Shown here: positions 33,966-41,156 of the stretch, piece by piece
Numbering within the stretch: position 1 is the stretch's first letter
How the letters are laid out: each line of letters opens with the position of its first letter
Assembly: GCF_026230175.1 (NCBI RefSeq)
Contig: NZ_CP104208.1
Coordinates: forward strand, 3,100,001 to 3,164,000
DNA from: Desulfovibrio mangrovi
GTDB lineage: Bacteria > Desulfobacterota > Desulfovibrionia > Desulfovibrionales > Desulfovibrionaceae
Reading direction: 5' to 3'
Length of the DNA stretch: 64,000 nucleotides
Notes under the pieces: generated by a model
The model's input: the letters and a program-made list of their open reading frames with translations, nothing else
What the model was told of the DNA's origin: nothing
Database searches by the model: none
Position numbers and translations under genes: made by a program

Positions 33966-36233
33966 CTATTCTTCGCCGCTCTCGTCGCCGGAATCGCCGC
34001 CTTCGAGCGAGCGGGTGTAACGGCAGCTCTTTTCAGGGCAGGCAATGTGCTTGCCGCGCGCCTTGGTGGTCTTGATGGTCAGCACCTTGGAATCGCACTG
34101 CGGGCAGGGTTCGGCCACGGGCCAGTCCCAGAGGGCGTAGTCGCACTTGGGGTACTGGTTGCAGGAGTAGAACACCTTGCCGCGCTTGGAGCTTTTTTCC
34201 ACCAGCATGCCGGTTTCGCAGCGGGGGCATTTCACGCCCGTGGAGAACGGCTCGGTGTGCTTGCAGTCCGGATAGCCGGAGCAGGCAATGAACCGGCTGC
34301 CGGTGCGGGCCTTCTTCACAACCAGGTCTTTGCCGCACTCGGGGCAGGTGCCCGCCTTTTCGGGCTCTTCCTGCGGGCGTTCCACAATCTGGATGTTGCC
34401 GTCTTCATCGCGGGTGAAGTTCGTGGTGTTCTTGCACTCGGGGTAGCCGGAACAGGCAAGGAAGGTACCCGCCTTGCCGAACTTGATGATCATGGGCTTA
34501 CCGCACTCGGAGCAGTTCACTTCGGTGGTCAGACCCTGTTTCACGGCTTCCATCTCAGAAGACGCCTTTTCAAGCGTGGGGTCGAAGTCCTGCACGAAGT
34601 CCTTGAGCAGGTCCACCCAGTTCTGTTCGCCTTCCGCCACCTTGTCGAGGGCGTCTTCCATCTGCGCGGTGAAGCCCACGTCCATGAGGGTGACAAAGTG
34701 CCTGCTGAGCTTTTCGCAGACCACGCGGCCAAGGTCGGTGGGCACGAAGTGCTTGTCCACCAGCGAGGTGTAGTCGCGGTCGATGAGCGTGGAGATGATG
34801 GACGCGTAGGTGGAAGGACGGCCGATGCCTTTTTCTTCCAGCTCACGCACTAGCGAGGCTTCCGTGTAGCGCGGAGGCGGCTGGGTGAACTTCTGTTCCT
34901 TCTCGAAATTGGTCAGGGTGACGACTTGCCCTTCTTCCAGCTTGGGCAGCTCTTCGCTTTCCGTACCCTTCTGCGGGGAAACCGCAAGGAAGCCGGGGAA
35001 GAGCATGCGCTCGCCCTTGGCGCGCCAGTGGGTGTTGGCGGCAGTCACGGTCACGGTGGTGTCGTGGAATTCGGCAGAGGCCATCTGCGAGGCCACAAAG
35101 CGTTGCCAGATGAGCCGGTACAGGCTGTGCTGCTCGCGGGGGAGCAGGTTCTGCACCATATCCGGCGTCAGGGTCACATCGACGGGGCGGATGGCTTCAT
35201 GCGCGTCCTGTGCGGCGGACTTGGTTTTGTAGAAGCGGGGCTTTTCCGGCAGGTATTCCTTGCCGTACATGTCGCCGATGAGGGAAAGCGCGGCCTGCTG
35301 CGCCTCGTCCGCAATGCGTACGGAGTCGGTACGCATATAGGTGATGAGCGCCACGGTGCCCTGCTCGCCCAGTTCCACGCCTTCATAGAGGCGTTGGGCA
35401 ATGGACATGGTGCGCTTGGCGGAATAGCCCAGCCGCTGGCTGGCGAGCTGCTGCAGGGTGGAGGTGATGAAGGGCGGCAGCGGCTGGCGCTGGCGCTTTT
35501 TCTCTTCCACCTTTTCCACGGTGAACTGCGCTTCCTTGACGGCGGTCTCAATGGCGGCGGCGGTGTCGCCGTCACCCACCACGGGCTTCTTGCCGTCCAC
35601 CTTGTGCAGCTCTGCACGGAAGGGGGGCGGGGTGGCGCCGGACAGCTCCACGCGCAGGGTCCAGTACTCTTCGGGAGTGAAGGCGTGGCGCTCGGCCTCG
35701 CGGTCCACGATAAGGCGCAGGGCCACGGACTGCACGCGTCCGGCGGAGATGCCGCGCTTTACCTTCTTCCAGAGCAGGGGGGAAAGCTTGTAGCCCACAA
35801 GGCGGTCCAGAATGCGTCGGGCCTGCTGGGCGTCGAAGAGATTCTCGTTCAGCGGGCGCGGGTGTTCCAGCGCTTCGCGCACGGCGCGGGCGGTAATTTC
35901 GTTGAACTGGATGCGGCTGATGTTCTGGTTTTCCTTCTTGATCAGCTCGGCCACGTGCCATGCAATGGCCTCTCCCTCGCGGTCGGGGTCGGGTGCGAGA
36001 TAGACATTGTCCGCACCGGCTGCGGCATCGCGCAGGGCGTTCACGACCTTCTGCTTGCCCTGTATGACCTGATACTTGGGCTTGAAGTCCTTTGCTTCAT
36101 CCACGCCAAGGTCCTTGGTGGGCAGATCGCGTACGTGGCCCACGCTTGCGTGCACCATATAGTTGCGCCCGAGGAATTTCTTGATGGTTTTCACCTTGGC
36201 CGGTGATTCCACGATAATCAGGTCTTTGCCCAT
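33966..36233 (-). CDS. topA: DNA topoisomerase I
   Basis: The 755-aa enzyme starts MGKDLIIVESPAKVKTI (TOPRIM domain, DPDREGEAIAWH motif). It has the active-site tyrosine region LITYMRTDSVRIAD and ends with four C4 zinc-ribbon modules (CSEC, CPEC, CPRC and CPQC starts). It relaxes negative supercoils by single-strand passage. The ATG at 36231-36233 matches the conserved start of the family; a longer frame to 36413 has no family resemblance. It is monocistronic with a terminator. Confidence 0.97.
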   Translation of the reverse strand: MGKDLIIVESPAKVKTIKKFLGRNYMVHASVGHVRDLPTKDLGVDEAKDFKPKYQVIQGKQKVVNALRDAAAGADNVYLAPDPDREGEAIAWHVAELIKKENQNISRIQFNEITARAVREALEHPRPLNENLFDAQQARRILDRLVGYKLSPLLWKKVKRGISAGRVQSVALRLIVDREAERHAFTPEEYWTLRVELSGATPPPFRAELHKVDGKKPVVGDGDTAAAIETAVKEAQFTVEKVEEKKRQRQPLPPFITSTLQQLASQRLGYSAKRTMSIAQRLYEGVELGEQGTVALITYMRTDSVRIADEAQQAALSLIGDMYGKEYLPEKPRFYKTKSAAQDAHEAIRPVDVTLTPDMVQNLLPREQHSLYRLIWQRFVASQMASAEFHDTTVTVTAANTHWRAKGERMLFPGFLAVSPQKGTESEELPKLEEGQVVTLTNFEKEQKFTQPPPRYTEASLVRELEEKGIGRPSTYASIISTLIDRDYTSLVDKHFVPTDLGRVVCEKLSRHFVTLMDVGFTAQMEDALDKVAEGEQNWVDLLKDFVQDFDPTLEKASSEMEAVKQGLTTEVNCSECGKPMIIKFGKAGTFLACSGYPECKNTTNFTRDEDGNIQIVERPQEEPEKAGTCPECGKDLVVKKARTGSRFIACSGYPDCKHTEPFSTGVKCPRCETGMLVEKSSKRGKVFYSCNQYPKCDYALWDWPVAEPCPQCDSKVLTIKTTKARGKHIACPEKSCRYTRSLEGGDSGDESGEE

Positions 36234-36497
36234 GAAAAATCCTATCGTCCGTTGATGTTTCCCGGAGGCTCGCATACAGTCGCGCCGGAATGATTGGGTA
36301 TCGTTCCGGGAGGCGAGTGTTGCTTTCCGGGCCGGAGTGGTCATTATAATATGAAGCCTTGCGGAAGCAGGCTCCGCGTGCCGTTCCGTTTCAGGTAGGG
36401 GAAAATACGACAAATGCCAATGGCGTCAAGTGAGGTTTTCCCTGGTCCCGAACGGTTTTCCTCTACGCGGTCGTTAGCTATAACAGGAAAATATGCA

Positions 36498-37280
36498 ATG
36501 AGAAAAGTAGTAATTCTCTGTGGTTGCCTTGCCTGTGCGTTGTTTCTTTCCGCATGCGCCAAAGCACCCTATACGGGCCGAAACCAGCTGATGATTATTT
36601 CACAGCAGGAAGAACTGGCCTTGGGAAAGAAAACCGCCAATGACGTGCTGAAAACCGAAAAGCGCGACACGACAAGCGAGAACTCCAAGGCCGTGACCCG
36701 CGTGGGCAAGAACATTGCTGCGAGTGCAGGGCGTGATGATTTTCAGTGGGAGTTCAACACCATCCTCAAGGATGATATGCCCAATGCCTTCTGTCTGCCC
36801 GGAGGCAAGGTCTTCGTGTATACCGGCATTTTCAAGTACATTAAGAATGATGCCGAGCTCGCCGCTGTTATGGGGCACGAGATCGGGCATGCCATCGCCC
36901 GCCACGGGGCGGAGCGAGTCTCCACGGCGCTGGCGGCCCAGACGGGCGCTGCCGTGGGCATGATTGCGCTTTCCGGCCAGGACCTGTCGCCCGCCACCAG
37001 AGCCGCCATGGGCGCAGCCTTCGGCGTGGGCGTGAATGTGGGCGTCATTCTGCCCTTCTCGCGCGTTCAGGAATATGAGGCTGACCGGGTGGGCCTTATA
37101 CTCATGGCCAAGGCCGGATATGACCCCCACGCCGCGCTGGAATTCTGGAGGGCCTTTGCCCAGCAGCCGGGGAACAAGCCGCCGGAGTTTCTTTCTACCC
37201 ACCCCGCTTCGGAAAATCGCATAGAGGCCATCAAGGAGCTTATTCCGGAGGCCATGCAGTATTACAAGAAGCCTCAGTAG
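36498..37280 (+). CDS. M48-family metalloprotease lipoprotein
   Basis: This 260-aa protein has a lipoprotein signal (lipobox LSAC, C20), the zinc motif HEIGH at residues 127-131 and the downstream third-ligand motif QEYEADRVG. The family (LoiP/YcaL/BepA-like) degrades or matures envelope proteins. There is no TPR tail, so it is the short LoiP type. The start at 36498 has AGGAAA upstream; an earlier in-frame ATG at 36414 would precede the signal peptide by 28 residues and is unlikely. A terminator follows at once. Confidence 0.9.
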   Translation: MRKVVILCGCLACALFLSACAKAPYTGRNQLMIISQQEELALGKKTANDVLKTEKRDTTSENSKAVTRVGKNIAASAGRDDFQWEFNTILKDDMPNAFCLPGGKVFVYTGIFKYIKNDAELAAVMGHEIGHAIARHGAERVSTALAAQTGAAVGMIALSGQDLSPATRAAMGAAFGVGVNVGVILPFSRVQEYEADRVGLILMAKAGYDPHAALEFWRAFAQQPGNKPPEFLSTHPASENRIEAIKELIPEAMQYYKKPQ

Positions 37281-37324
37281 TATTGCCTGCCATTAACGGC
37301 ACGGAATTGATACGAGCTGTTCAG

Positions 37325-37349
37325 GGCCGCCCTTCGGGGCGGCCTTTTC
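37325..37349 (+). terminator. Terminator of the M48 protease gene
   Basis: The stem GGCCGCC(C)/(G)GGCGGCC with a TTCG loop is followed by TTTTCTTG. Confidence 0.88.
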
Positions 37350-37397
37350 TTGTTCTGCAAACAAAAGAGGCAACGTGCCGGTTATGCGCGCTGCCCC

Positions 37398-37470
37398 CAG
37401 AAACGACTAAGCGGTCCAAGGAGCCACCCTTGAACCGCTGAAATTTTTAGTCGCAAAAGAAAGAAGGTAA
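37398..37470 (-). ncRNA. Candidate sigma-54-driven small RNA, copy 1
   Basis: The predicted transcript starts near 37469, about 12 nt after the GC of a sigma-54-type promoter at 37481-37494. It runs about 70 nt through a nested hairpin: outer stem CGACTAA/TTAGTCG, inner stems GCGGT/ACCGC and CAAGG/CCTTG. It ends near the TCGTTT. The whole promoter-to-hairpin unit (37401-37498) is repeated at 38918-39015 with only 3 differences in 98 bp. No ORF explains the conservation. The RNA is predicted, not proven; the terminator U-tract is short. Confidence 0.5.
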
Positions 37471-37498
37471 TTTGTTTATAGCAGGAGGTGTGCCAAAA
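37401..37498. repeat. 98-bp direct repeat, copy 1
   Basis: Identical to 38918-39015 at 95 of 98 positions. Outside this block the flanks diverge, except for a shared AAAAATTTATACT (37768-37780) and CCTGATGA (37796-37803) at nearly the same offset as in copy 2. Confidence 0.95.
37479..37496 (-). promoter_or_regulatory. Predicted sigma-54 promoter, copy 1
   Basis: On the minus strand TGGCACA-CCTC-CTGCT has the required GG-N10-GC spacing (GG at 37494-37493, GC at 37482-37481). Confidence 0.55.
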
Positions 37499-37812
37499 AT
37501 TCTTTGTCGACTGTTGTTTGTGCTATATTGAATGATAACAGTGCGTTGTGCGTTGCTGCGGGAGGAGTGGACGTCCTGTGTAAAGTACAAAATCTTTGCC
37601 CACAGGGCGGGAAAAGCGCAGGTAGCAAGACGTGAGTTTAGATTTTTGTATTTCTCGGTGGAAGAATAATATATTGAAATAGCAGTGTTTATTTGTCTTG
37701 GTTTCCTGTGTTCGAGGATGCAGAGGCTGGCCTGACTGCACATGGCGCGACAAACGGACTTTGATTAAAAAATTTATACTGGGGATGGAACTCATCCTGA
37801 TGAGGCGGTTTA
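37499..37812. other. AT-rich intergenic region next to repeat copy 1
   Basis: About 310 bp without a convincing gene. If the sRNA model is right, this is the upstream activator region of copy 1. It contains the short motifs AAAAATTTATACT and CCTGATGA shared with the region beside copy 2. Confidence 0.45.
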
Positions 37813-37858
37813 AACGGCAAAGTGCCGGACTGCATATGCAGTCCGGCACTTTGCCGTT
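37813..37858. repeat. Perfect 46-bp palindrome
   Basis: The 23-bp arm 37813-37835 (centre CAT|ATG) is exactly complementary to 37836-37858. There is no loop and no U-tract on either side, so it is not a standard terminator. Confidence 0.95.
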
Positions 37859-37965
37859 GGCGGGATTGTCGGAGTGTGGAAGAAGCGCTCGGGTGAGCGT
37901 TGCCCGTGCTCTACTGAGCGCAGAGGGTGAGAAGAGCCTTCCTGTTCATCCCCGCCATGGAGAGT

Positions 37966-38190
37966 TTAGTCATTTCTGCTATCGGTCGTATCGTCTGATT
38001 CGCGGGAGTCCGCATGGAGGGCGTCTCCCGGCATGTCATTCATTTCCTGTGCGTTGTTCTCTGTATCCATTTCATTTGACGATTCGCCGCTATGCTTTTT
38101 CATGAGCTTTTTCTGGAGCTTTTCTTCTTTCTTTTTACTTTTTGCCAGATCCTTCTGACGTTTTTCAAACTTGTAGTTGCGAGGCGGCAC
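37966..38190 (-). CDS. Small highly charged protein (74 aa)
   Basis: The protein is lysine-rich in its first half (NYKFEKRQKDLAKSKKKEEKLQKKLMKK) and acidic/low-complexity in the second. The start is a GTG at 38188-38190 with an AGGAG site upstream, which is good evidence for translation. It lies just downstream of the RRM gene on the same strand, behind that gene's terminator. The basic helix could bind nucleic acid; no known domain is recognised. Confidence 0.65.
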   Translation of the reverse strand: MPPRNYKFEKRQKDLAKSKKKEEKLQKKLMKKHSGESSNEMDTENNAQEMNDMPGDALHADSRESDDTTDSRND

Positions 38191-38220
38191 TGAAGGGCTC
38201 CTATTCGGTGTGGGTTCGGG

Positions 38221-38258
38221 GAAAAGAAAAGCGCCCGCCTCGCAAAAGAGACGGGCGC
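38221..38258 (-). terminator. Terminator of the RRM gene
   Basis: The stem GCGCCCG-CTC/GAG-CGGGCGC is followed on the minus strand by TTTTCTTTTC. Confidence 0.82.
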
Positions 38259-38289
38259 CCGTAACCGATGCGGATTCCGCGAGGGAAAA

Positions 38290-38553
38290 CTACCAGCGGC
38301 TGCGCTGTTCGCGGGGCTTGGCTTCGTTAACCTTAAGGTTACGTCCGCCGAACTCGCGGCCATCAAGATTGTGGATGGCTTCAGCTGCGCCGGCGTCATC
38401 CATTTCTACGAAGCCGAAGCCACGTGCGCGGCCGGTTTCGCGGTCTTCTACCAGATTTACGGAAGTGACGTTGCCGTAAGCTTCAAAAGCTGCACGAACG
38501 TCGTTTTCGGTAGCGGACCAGGGGAGATTGCCGACATAAAGTTTCTTAGACAT
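38290..38553 (-). CDS. RRM-domain RNA-binding protein
   Basis: This 87-aa protein is a single RNA recognition motif with RNP2 (KLYVGNLPW, about 4-12) and RNP1 (RGFGFVEM, about 44-51) intact, plus a short basic tail (PREQRSRW). It belongs to the small bacterial RRM proteins known from cyanobacteria and Desulfovibrio, often cold-induced. It would bind single-stranded RNA. AAGGAA precedes the ATG at 38551-38553. A hairpin with eight Ts lies about 50 bp upstream on the same strand, suggesting a leader with attenuation or a separate short transcript. Confidence 0.93.
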   Translation of the reverse strand: MSKKLYVGNLPWSATENDVRAAFEAYGNVTSVNLVEDRETGRARGFGFVEMDDAGAAEAIHNLDGREFGGRNLKVNEAKPREQRSRW

Positions 38554-38603
38554 GAGAGTTCCTTGAGAGAAAAAAAATATATTTGGTATGGTGCCCGTGC
38601 GCC

Positions 38604-38642
38604 AAAAAAAAGGGCAGCTCTATCAGTGCGTAGGCTGCTCCT
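38604..38642 (-). terminator. Terminator-like hairpin in the leader of the RRM gene
   Basis: The stem AGG-x-GCAGC/GCTGC-x-CT (one mismatch) is followed on the minus strand by TTTTTTTT, ending 50 bp before the RRM start. No ORF lies upstream to be terminated. It is either an attenuator of the RRM gene or the end of a small RNA beginning near 38,700-38,800. Confidence 0.5.
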
Positions 38643-38917
38643 TGATATTCCTGTTGATTCAAACCAGCGCTGGTCAACATTCGGACCGCGCCTCCACGGG
38701 TGCCGCTGGTATGTGAGCCGTGAAGCTCTCCTGTCGGCTGAGATAAGTCAAGGGATATTTTTCAGAAGATGTGTTTCGAGTCTCTGATGTTGAGGTGTTG
38801 CTGCAGTATTGCGATTGGTTACGTCGTAAAAAAATAATTAGGACATATTTTGAGACGTAAAGGGCAGATGCTATCTGTCTGCTGTGTACGTTTTATGGAA
38901 GAATGATTTTCCCCCAT
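38643..38917. other. Intergenic region upstream of the RRM leader
   Basis: About 275 bp between the leader hairpin and repeat copy 2. No convincing ORF, tRNA or repeat is seen. The promoter for the RRM transcript should lie here. Confidence 0.4.
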
Positions 38918-38987
38918 AAACGACTAAGCGGTCCAAGGAGCCACCCTTGAACCGCTGAAATTTTTAGTCGCAAAAGTAAGAAGGTAA
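38915..38987 (-). ncRNA. Candidate sigma-54-driven small RNA, copy 2
   Basis: Same structure as copy 1. The sigma-54-type promoter (GG-N10-GC, 38998-39011) predicts a start near 38986 and a transcript of about 70 nt ending in the nested hairpin at 38921-38970. The two predicted RNAs are practically identical. The 3 differences in the 98-bp unit fall in the promoter spacer, the leader and the 5' single-stranded part, not in the stems. Confidence 0.5.
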
Positions 38988-39015
38988 TCTGTTTATAGCA
39001 GGAGGCGTGCCAAAA
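38918..39015. repeat. 98-bp direct repeat, copy 2
   Basis: 95 of 98 positions are identical to 37401-37498, in the same orientation, 1517 bp away. Confidence 0.95.
38996..39013 (-). promoter_or_regulatory. Predicted sigma-54 promoter, copy 2
   Basis: On the minus strand TGGCACG-CCTC-CTGCT closely fits the sigma-54 consensus with GG-N10-GC spacing. Confidence 0.58.
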
Positions 39016-39376
39016 TTGGTGTGAAAATGTGCTATTTCATTTTTATTAATTAATACATTTAGTTGCAGTGATGTCTTTGGGTTTGCCAACTTTCGTCGCA
39101 GTAAGAGAATTTTTACCAGGAGAACGCCTGATACCCTGTTCTGGGGGGGCGTGGTTCAGAATTTTGTACCTTTTGTGTGTCATGCAACTAGATAATATTA
39201 TTGTGTATTAATTGTTTTGATGCGGTGCGGTGCAGGCTTCAGGAAAGGAGTTTTCCGGTTTGAAGGGGGCTGGGGCGCATTAATTCAAAAATTTATACTC
39301 CACACCTTGGGGCCTGATGATAGGCTGAAAAGCAGGAGTTATTGTCAGAGGCATTATTCCACCGGCGGGTATCAAT
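39016..39376. other. AT-rich intergenic region before the first binding-protein gene
   Basis: About 360 bp without a convincing gene. It contains AAAAATTTATACT (39287-39299), CCTGATGA (39313-39320) and TTGGGGCCTGA (39307-39317). The last also occurs upstream of the second binding-protein gene. Confidence 0.45.
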
Positions 39377-40066
39377 ATGCGAATTGTCGTCATGTTATTG
39401 GGCCTTGTTCTCTTTTGCTCTCCTGTCAAAGCGGAGACCTATCGAATCGCCACGTTGGATGGAATTACCTACGCGGACATTTCCGCTATGGTGATCAAGG
39501 CGTACGCGCGGCTGGGGCATAACGCGACGGTTATCAATTATCCGGGAGAGCGCGCCCTCTTTCAGTCCAGCCAAGGCATTGCAGATGCCGAACTTGTACG
39601 CACGGCCATCGTGGGGAGGCTATATCCCACACTGGTCAGGATTCCCGTACCGATTGACACTGCCAGAATTACGGCGTTCATGCGTAAGGGGTTGCCTCCT
39701 GTCCGCAATTGGGAAGACCTTTTGCAATACCGGATAGGTGTGGAGATAGGGTTCAAGAGCGCAGAGTTTTACACCCGCGATATGAACGTAACCGCGTTCA
39801 GTGACCGCGAGCGCATGTTCAGGGTGTTGGATGCCGGAAGGCTGGACGTGGTGGTGGTTCTAAGGAGGATTGGCGACCAAGTGATCAACCGACTTAATTT
39901 ACAGAATGTTTACGCCTCAGATCCTCCGTTGTCTGTGGAACCGCTTTATCATTATGTTCACAAGAAGCATGAAACATTGGTGCCGGAACTGGCCAGAGTG
40001 TTTACGGAATTGCTGGCGAACGGCACTTTTGAGAAAAGTAAGCAGGCTCAACAGCTTACGCCGTGA
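39377..40066 (+). CDS. Periplasmic solute-binding protein (SBP family 3-like), paralog A
   Basis: This 229-aa secreted protein has a signal peptide (cleavage near PVKA, residue 19) and the shape of a short family-3 solute-binding protein (YRIATLDGITYADISAMVIKAYARLGH start; LLQYRIGVEIGFKSAEF hinge). Such proteins bind amino acids or serve as sensor-like binding proteins. No permease or ATPase gene is nearby. Its paralog at 40390-41070 shares GERxL, VGVEIG and YHYVHxKH blocks. No strong Shine-Dalgarno is visible before the ATG. Confidence 0.82.
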   Translation: MRIVVMLLGLVLFCSPVKAETYRIATLDGITYADISAMVIKAYARLGHNATVINYPGERALFQSSQGIADAELVRTAIVGRLYPTLVRIPVPIDTARITAFMRKGLPPVRNWEDLLQYRIGVEIGFKSAEFYTRDMNVTAFSDRERMFRVLDAGRLDVVVVLRRIGDQVINRLNLQNVYASDPPLSVEPLYHYVHKKHETLVPELARVFTELLANGTFEKSKQAQQLTP

Positions 40067-40389
40067 AAAGAGCGTTTGGAGGGGGGCGGCTTGAATGCGC
40101 CTGGTGACCAGCTTCAGGGTAAGCCCTGTTTGTGGAGCTTGGGCAGAATATGCCCCGTACGCAGGTAGAATGTGGATCGGGCAGGCGCAGAAAGCGGCGG
40201 GTGAGAAAAGTGAAAGTAAAAGAATTGTAGTGGCCAGATGCGTCATTTGCCGGAGCTTTGCATCTGGGGGATGTCTTGTGTTATGGTGTCGGTTCCATAG
40301 TATCAAATGGGTTCAGGCGCGGTTTCTTTCGTTGGGGCCTGAATGCCGAACATGTAGTGGCGTCGATCCGGGGGATCGGAGGGTTCAGA
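40067..40389. other. Intergenic region between the two binding-protein paralogs
   Basis: About 320 bp; the frame open into the next gene is not protein-like before 40390. It carries TTGGGGCCTGA (40332-40342), which also occurs upstream of paralog A, pointing to duplication of a promoter region. No terminator is evident. Confidence 0.45.
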
Positions 40390-41070
40390 ATGCGGTTGTT
40401 CATGACTCTGCTGGTTCTGTTGGTCTGTTTTCCTGCCATGGCCGGGCAGGTCTATCGTATTTCTGCCTTTGACATGGAGACGGCGCAATCGCTTGTCCCT
40501 ATCGTCGTTGAGGCTTACCGGCGTATAGGGATAACCGTGGAGATTGTGCCTTTGCCCGGAGAAAGGTCGCTGGTCATGGCCAACCGGGGCGAAGTGGACG
40601 GAGAACTGGCGCGCATTCCGTTGATCGGCGAGTTGTATCCGAATCTTATTCAGGTTCCCGTCTCCATCGGATCATATGATGGTGTCGCTTTTTCCAAGAG
40701 CAGTGTCCCCCCTGTGCAGGATTGGGATGATCTGCGCAAGTACAGGGTTGGTGTGGAAATCGGCGTGAAGTTTGCCGAGACCGGAACCAGAGGCATGGAC
40801 GTGGTCAGTTTTGATGACCGCCGCAAGATGTTCGAGATGCTGGGCGTGGGCAAGATAGACGTAGCCGTGCACCTGCGCGAGACGGGGCAGGCGGAACTGC
40901 GTGCCTTGGGCATTACGGATGTCTATGCCCACGAAAAGCCGTTAACCTTGCTGGTCATGTATCACTATGTCCACCGCAAACACGCGATGCTCGTGCCCCA
41001 GCTTGCCAAGGCGCTGGAGGAGATGGAGAAGGACGGCACCATGGCGAGGCTGCGTGGCAAAGAGAATTGA
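40390..41070 (+). CDS. Periplasmic solute-binding protein, paralog B
   Basis: The 226-aa protein has a signal peptide (cleavage near AMA, residue 17) and the same organisation as paralog A. The ATG at 40390 has GGAGGG 6 nt upstream. In-frame sequence back to 40258 is not protein-like. The shared GVEIGVKFAE and YHYVHRKHAMLVPQLAKAL blocks show a tandem duplication, but overall divergence is considerable, so it is old. No transport partner is adjacent. Confidence 0.85.
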   Translation: MRLFMTLLVLLVCFPAMAGQVYRISAFDMETAQSLVPIVVEAYRRIGITVEIVPLPGERSLVMANRGEVDGELARIPLIGELYPNLIQVPVSIGSYDGVAFSKSSVPPVQDWDDLRKYRVGVEIGVKFAETGTRGMDVVSFDDRRKMFEMLGVGKIDVAVHLRETGQAELRALGITDVYAHEKPLTLLVMYHYVHRKHAMLVPQLAKALEEMEKDGTMARLRGKEN

Positions 41071-41094
41071 CCGGTATGATACGTAATGCAATAC

Positions 41095-41129
41095 AAAGGC
41101 CGGACAGCTTTTCGCTGTCCGGCCTTTTT
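41095..41129. terminator. Bidirectional terminator between binding protein B and putA
   Basis: A 14-bp stem (AAGGCCGGACAGC with its complement) has TTTTTC on the plus side and TTTGTATT on the minus side, between convergent genes. Confidence 0.9.
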
Positions 41130-41156
41130 CATATCCGTGCCTCGTGAGGGTGAGGC

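Noticed and set aside
37481-37530. Short peptides after AGGAGG at the repeat ends (GTG starts)
   Set aside because: The spacing from AGGAGG to GTG is only 1 nt and the two peptides (5 and 13 codons) share nothing beyond the repeat.
37401-39015. Integron attC sites (two structured repeats with genes between)
   Set aside because: No GTTRRRY/RYYYAAC core sites, no integrase, and the genes between are a housekeeping-type RRM protein and a small basic protein, with no cassette orientation.
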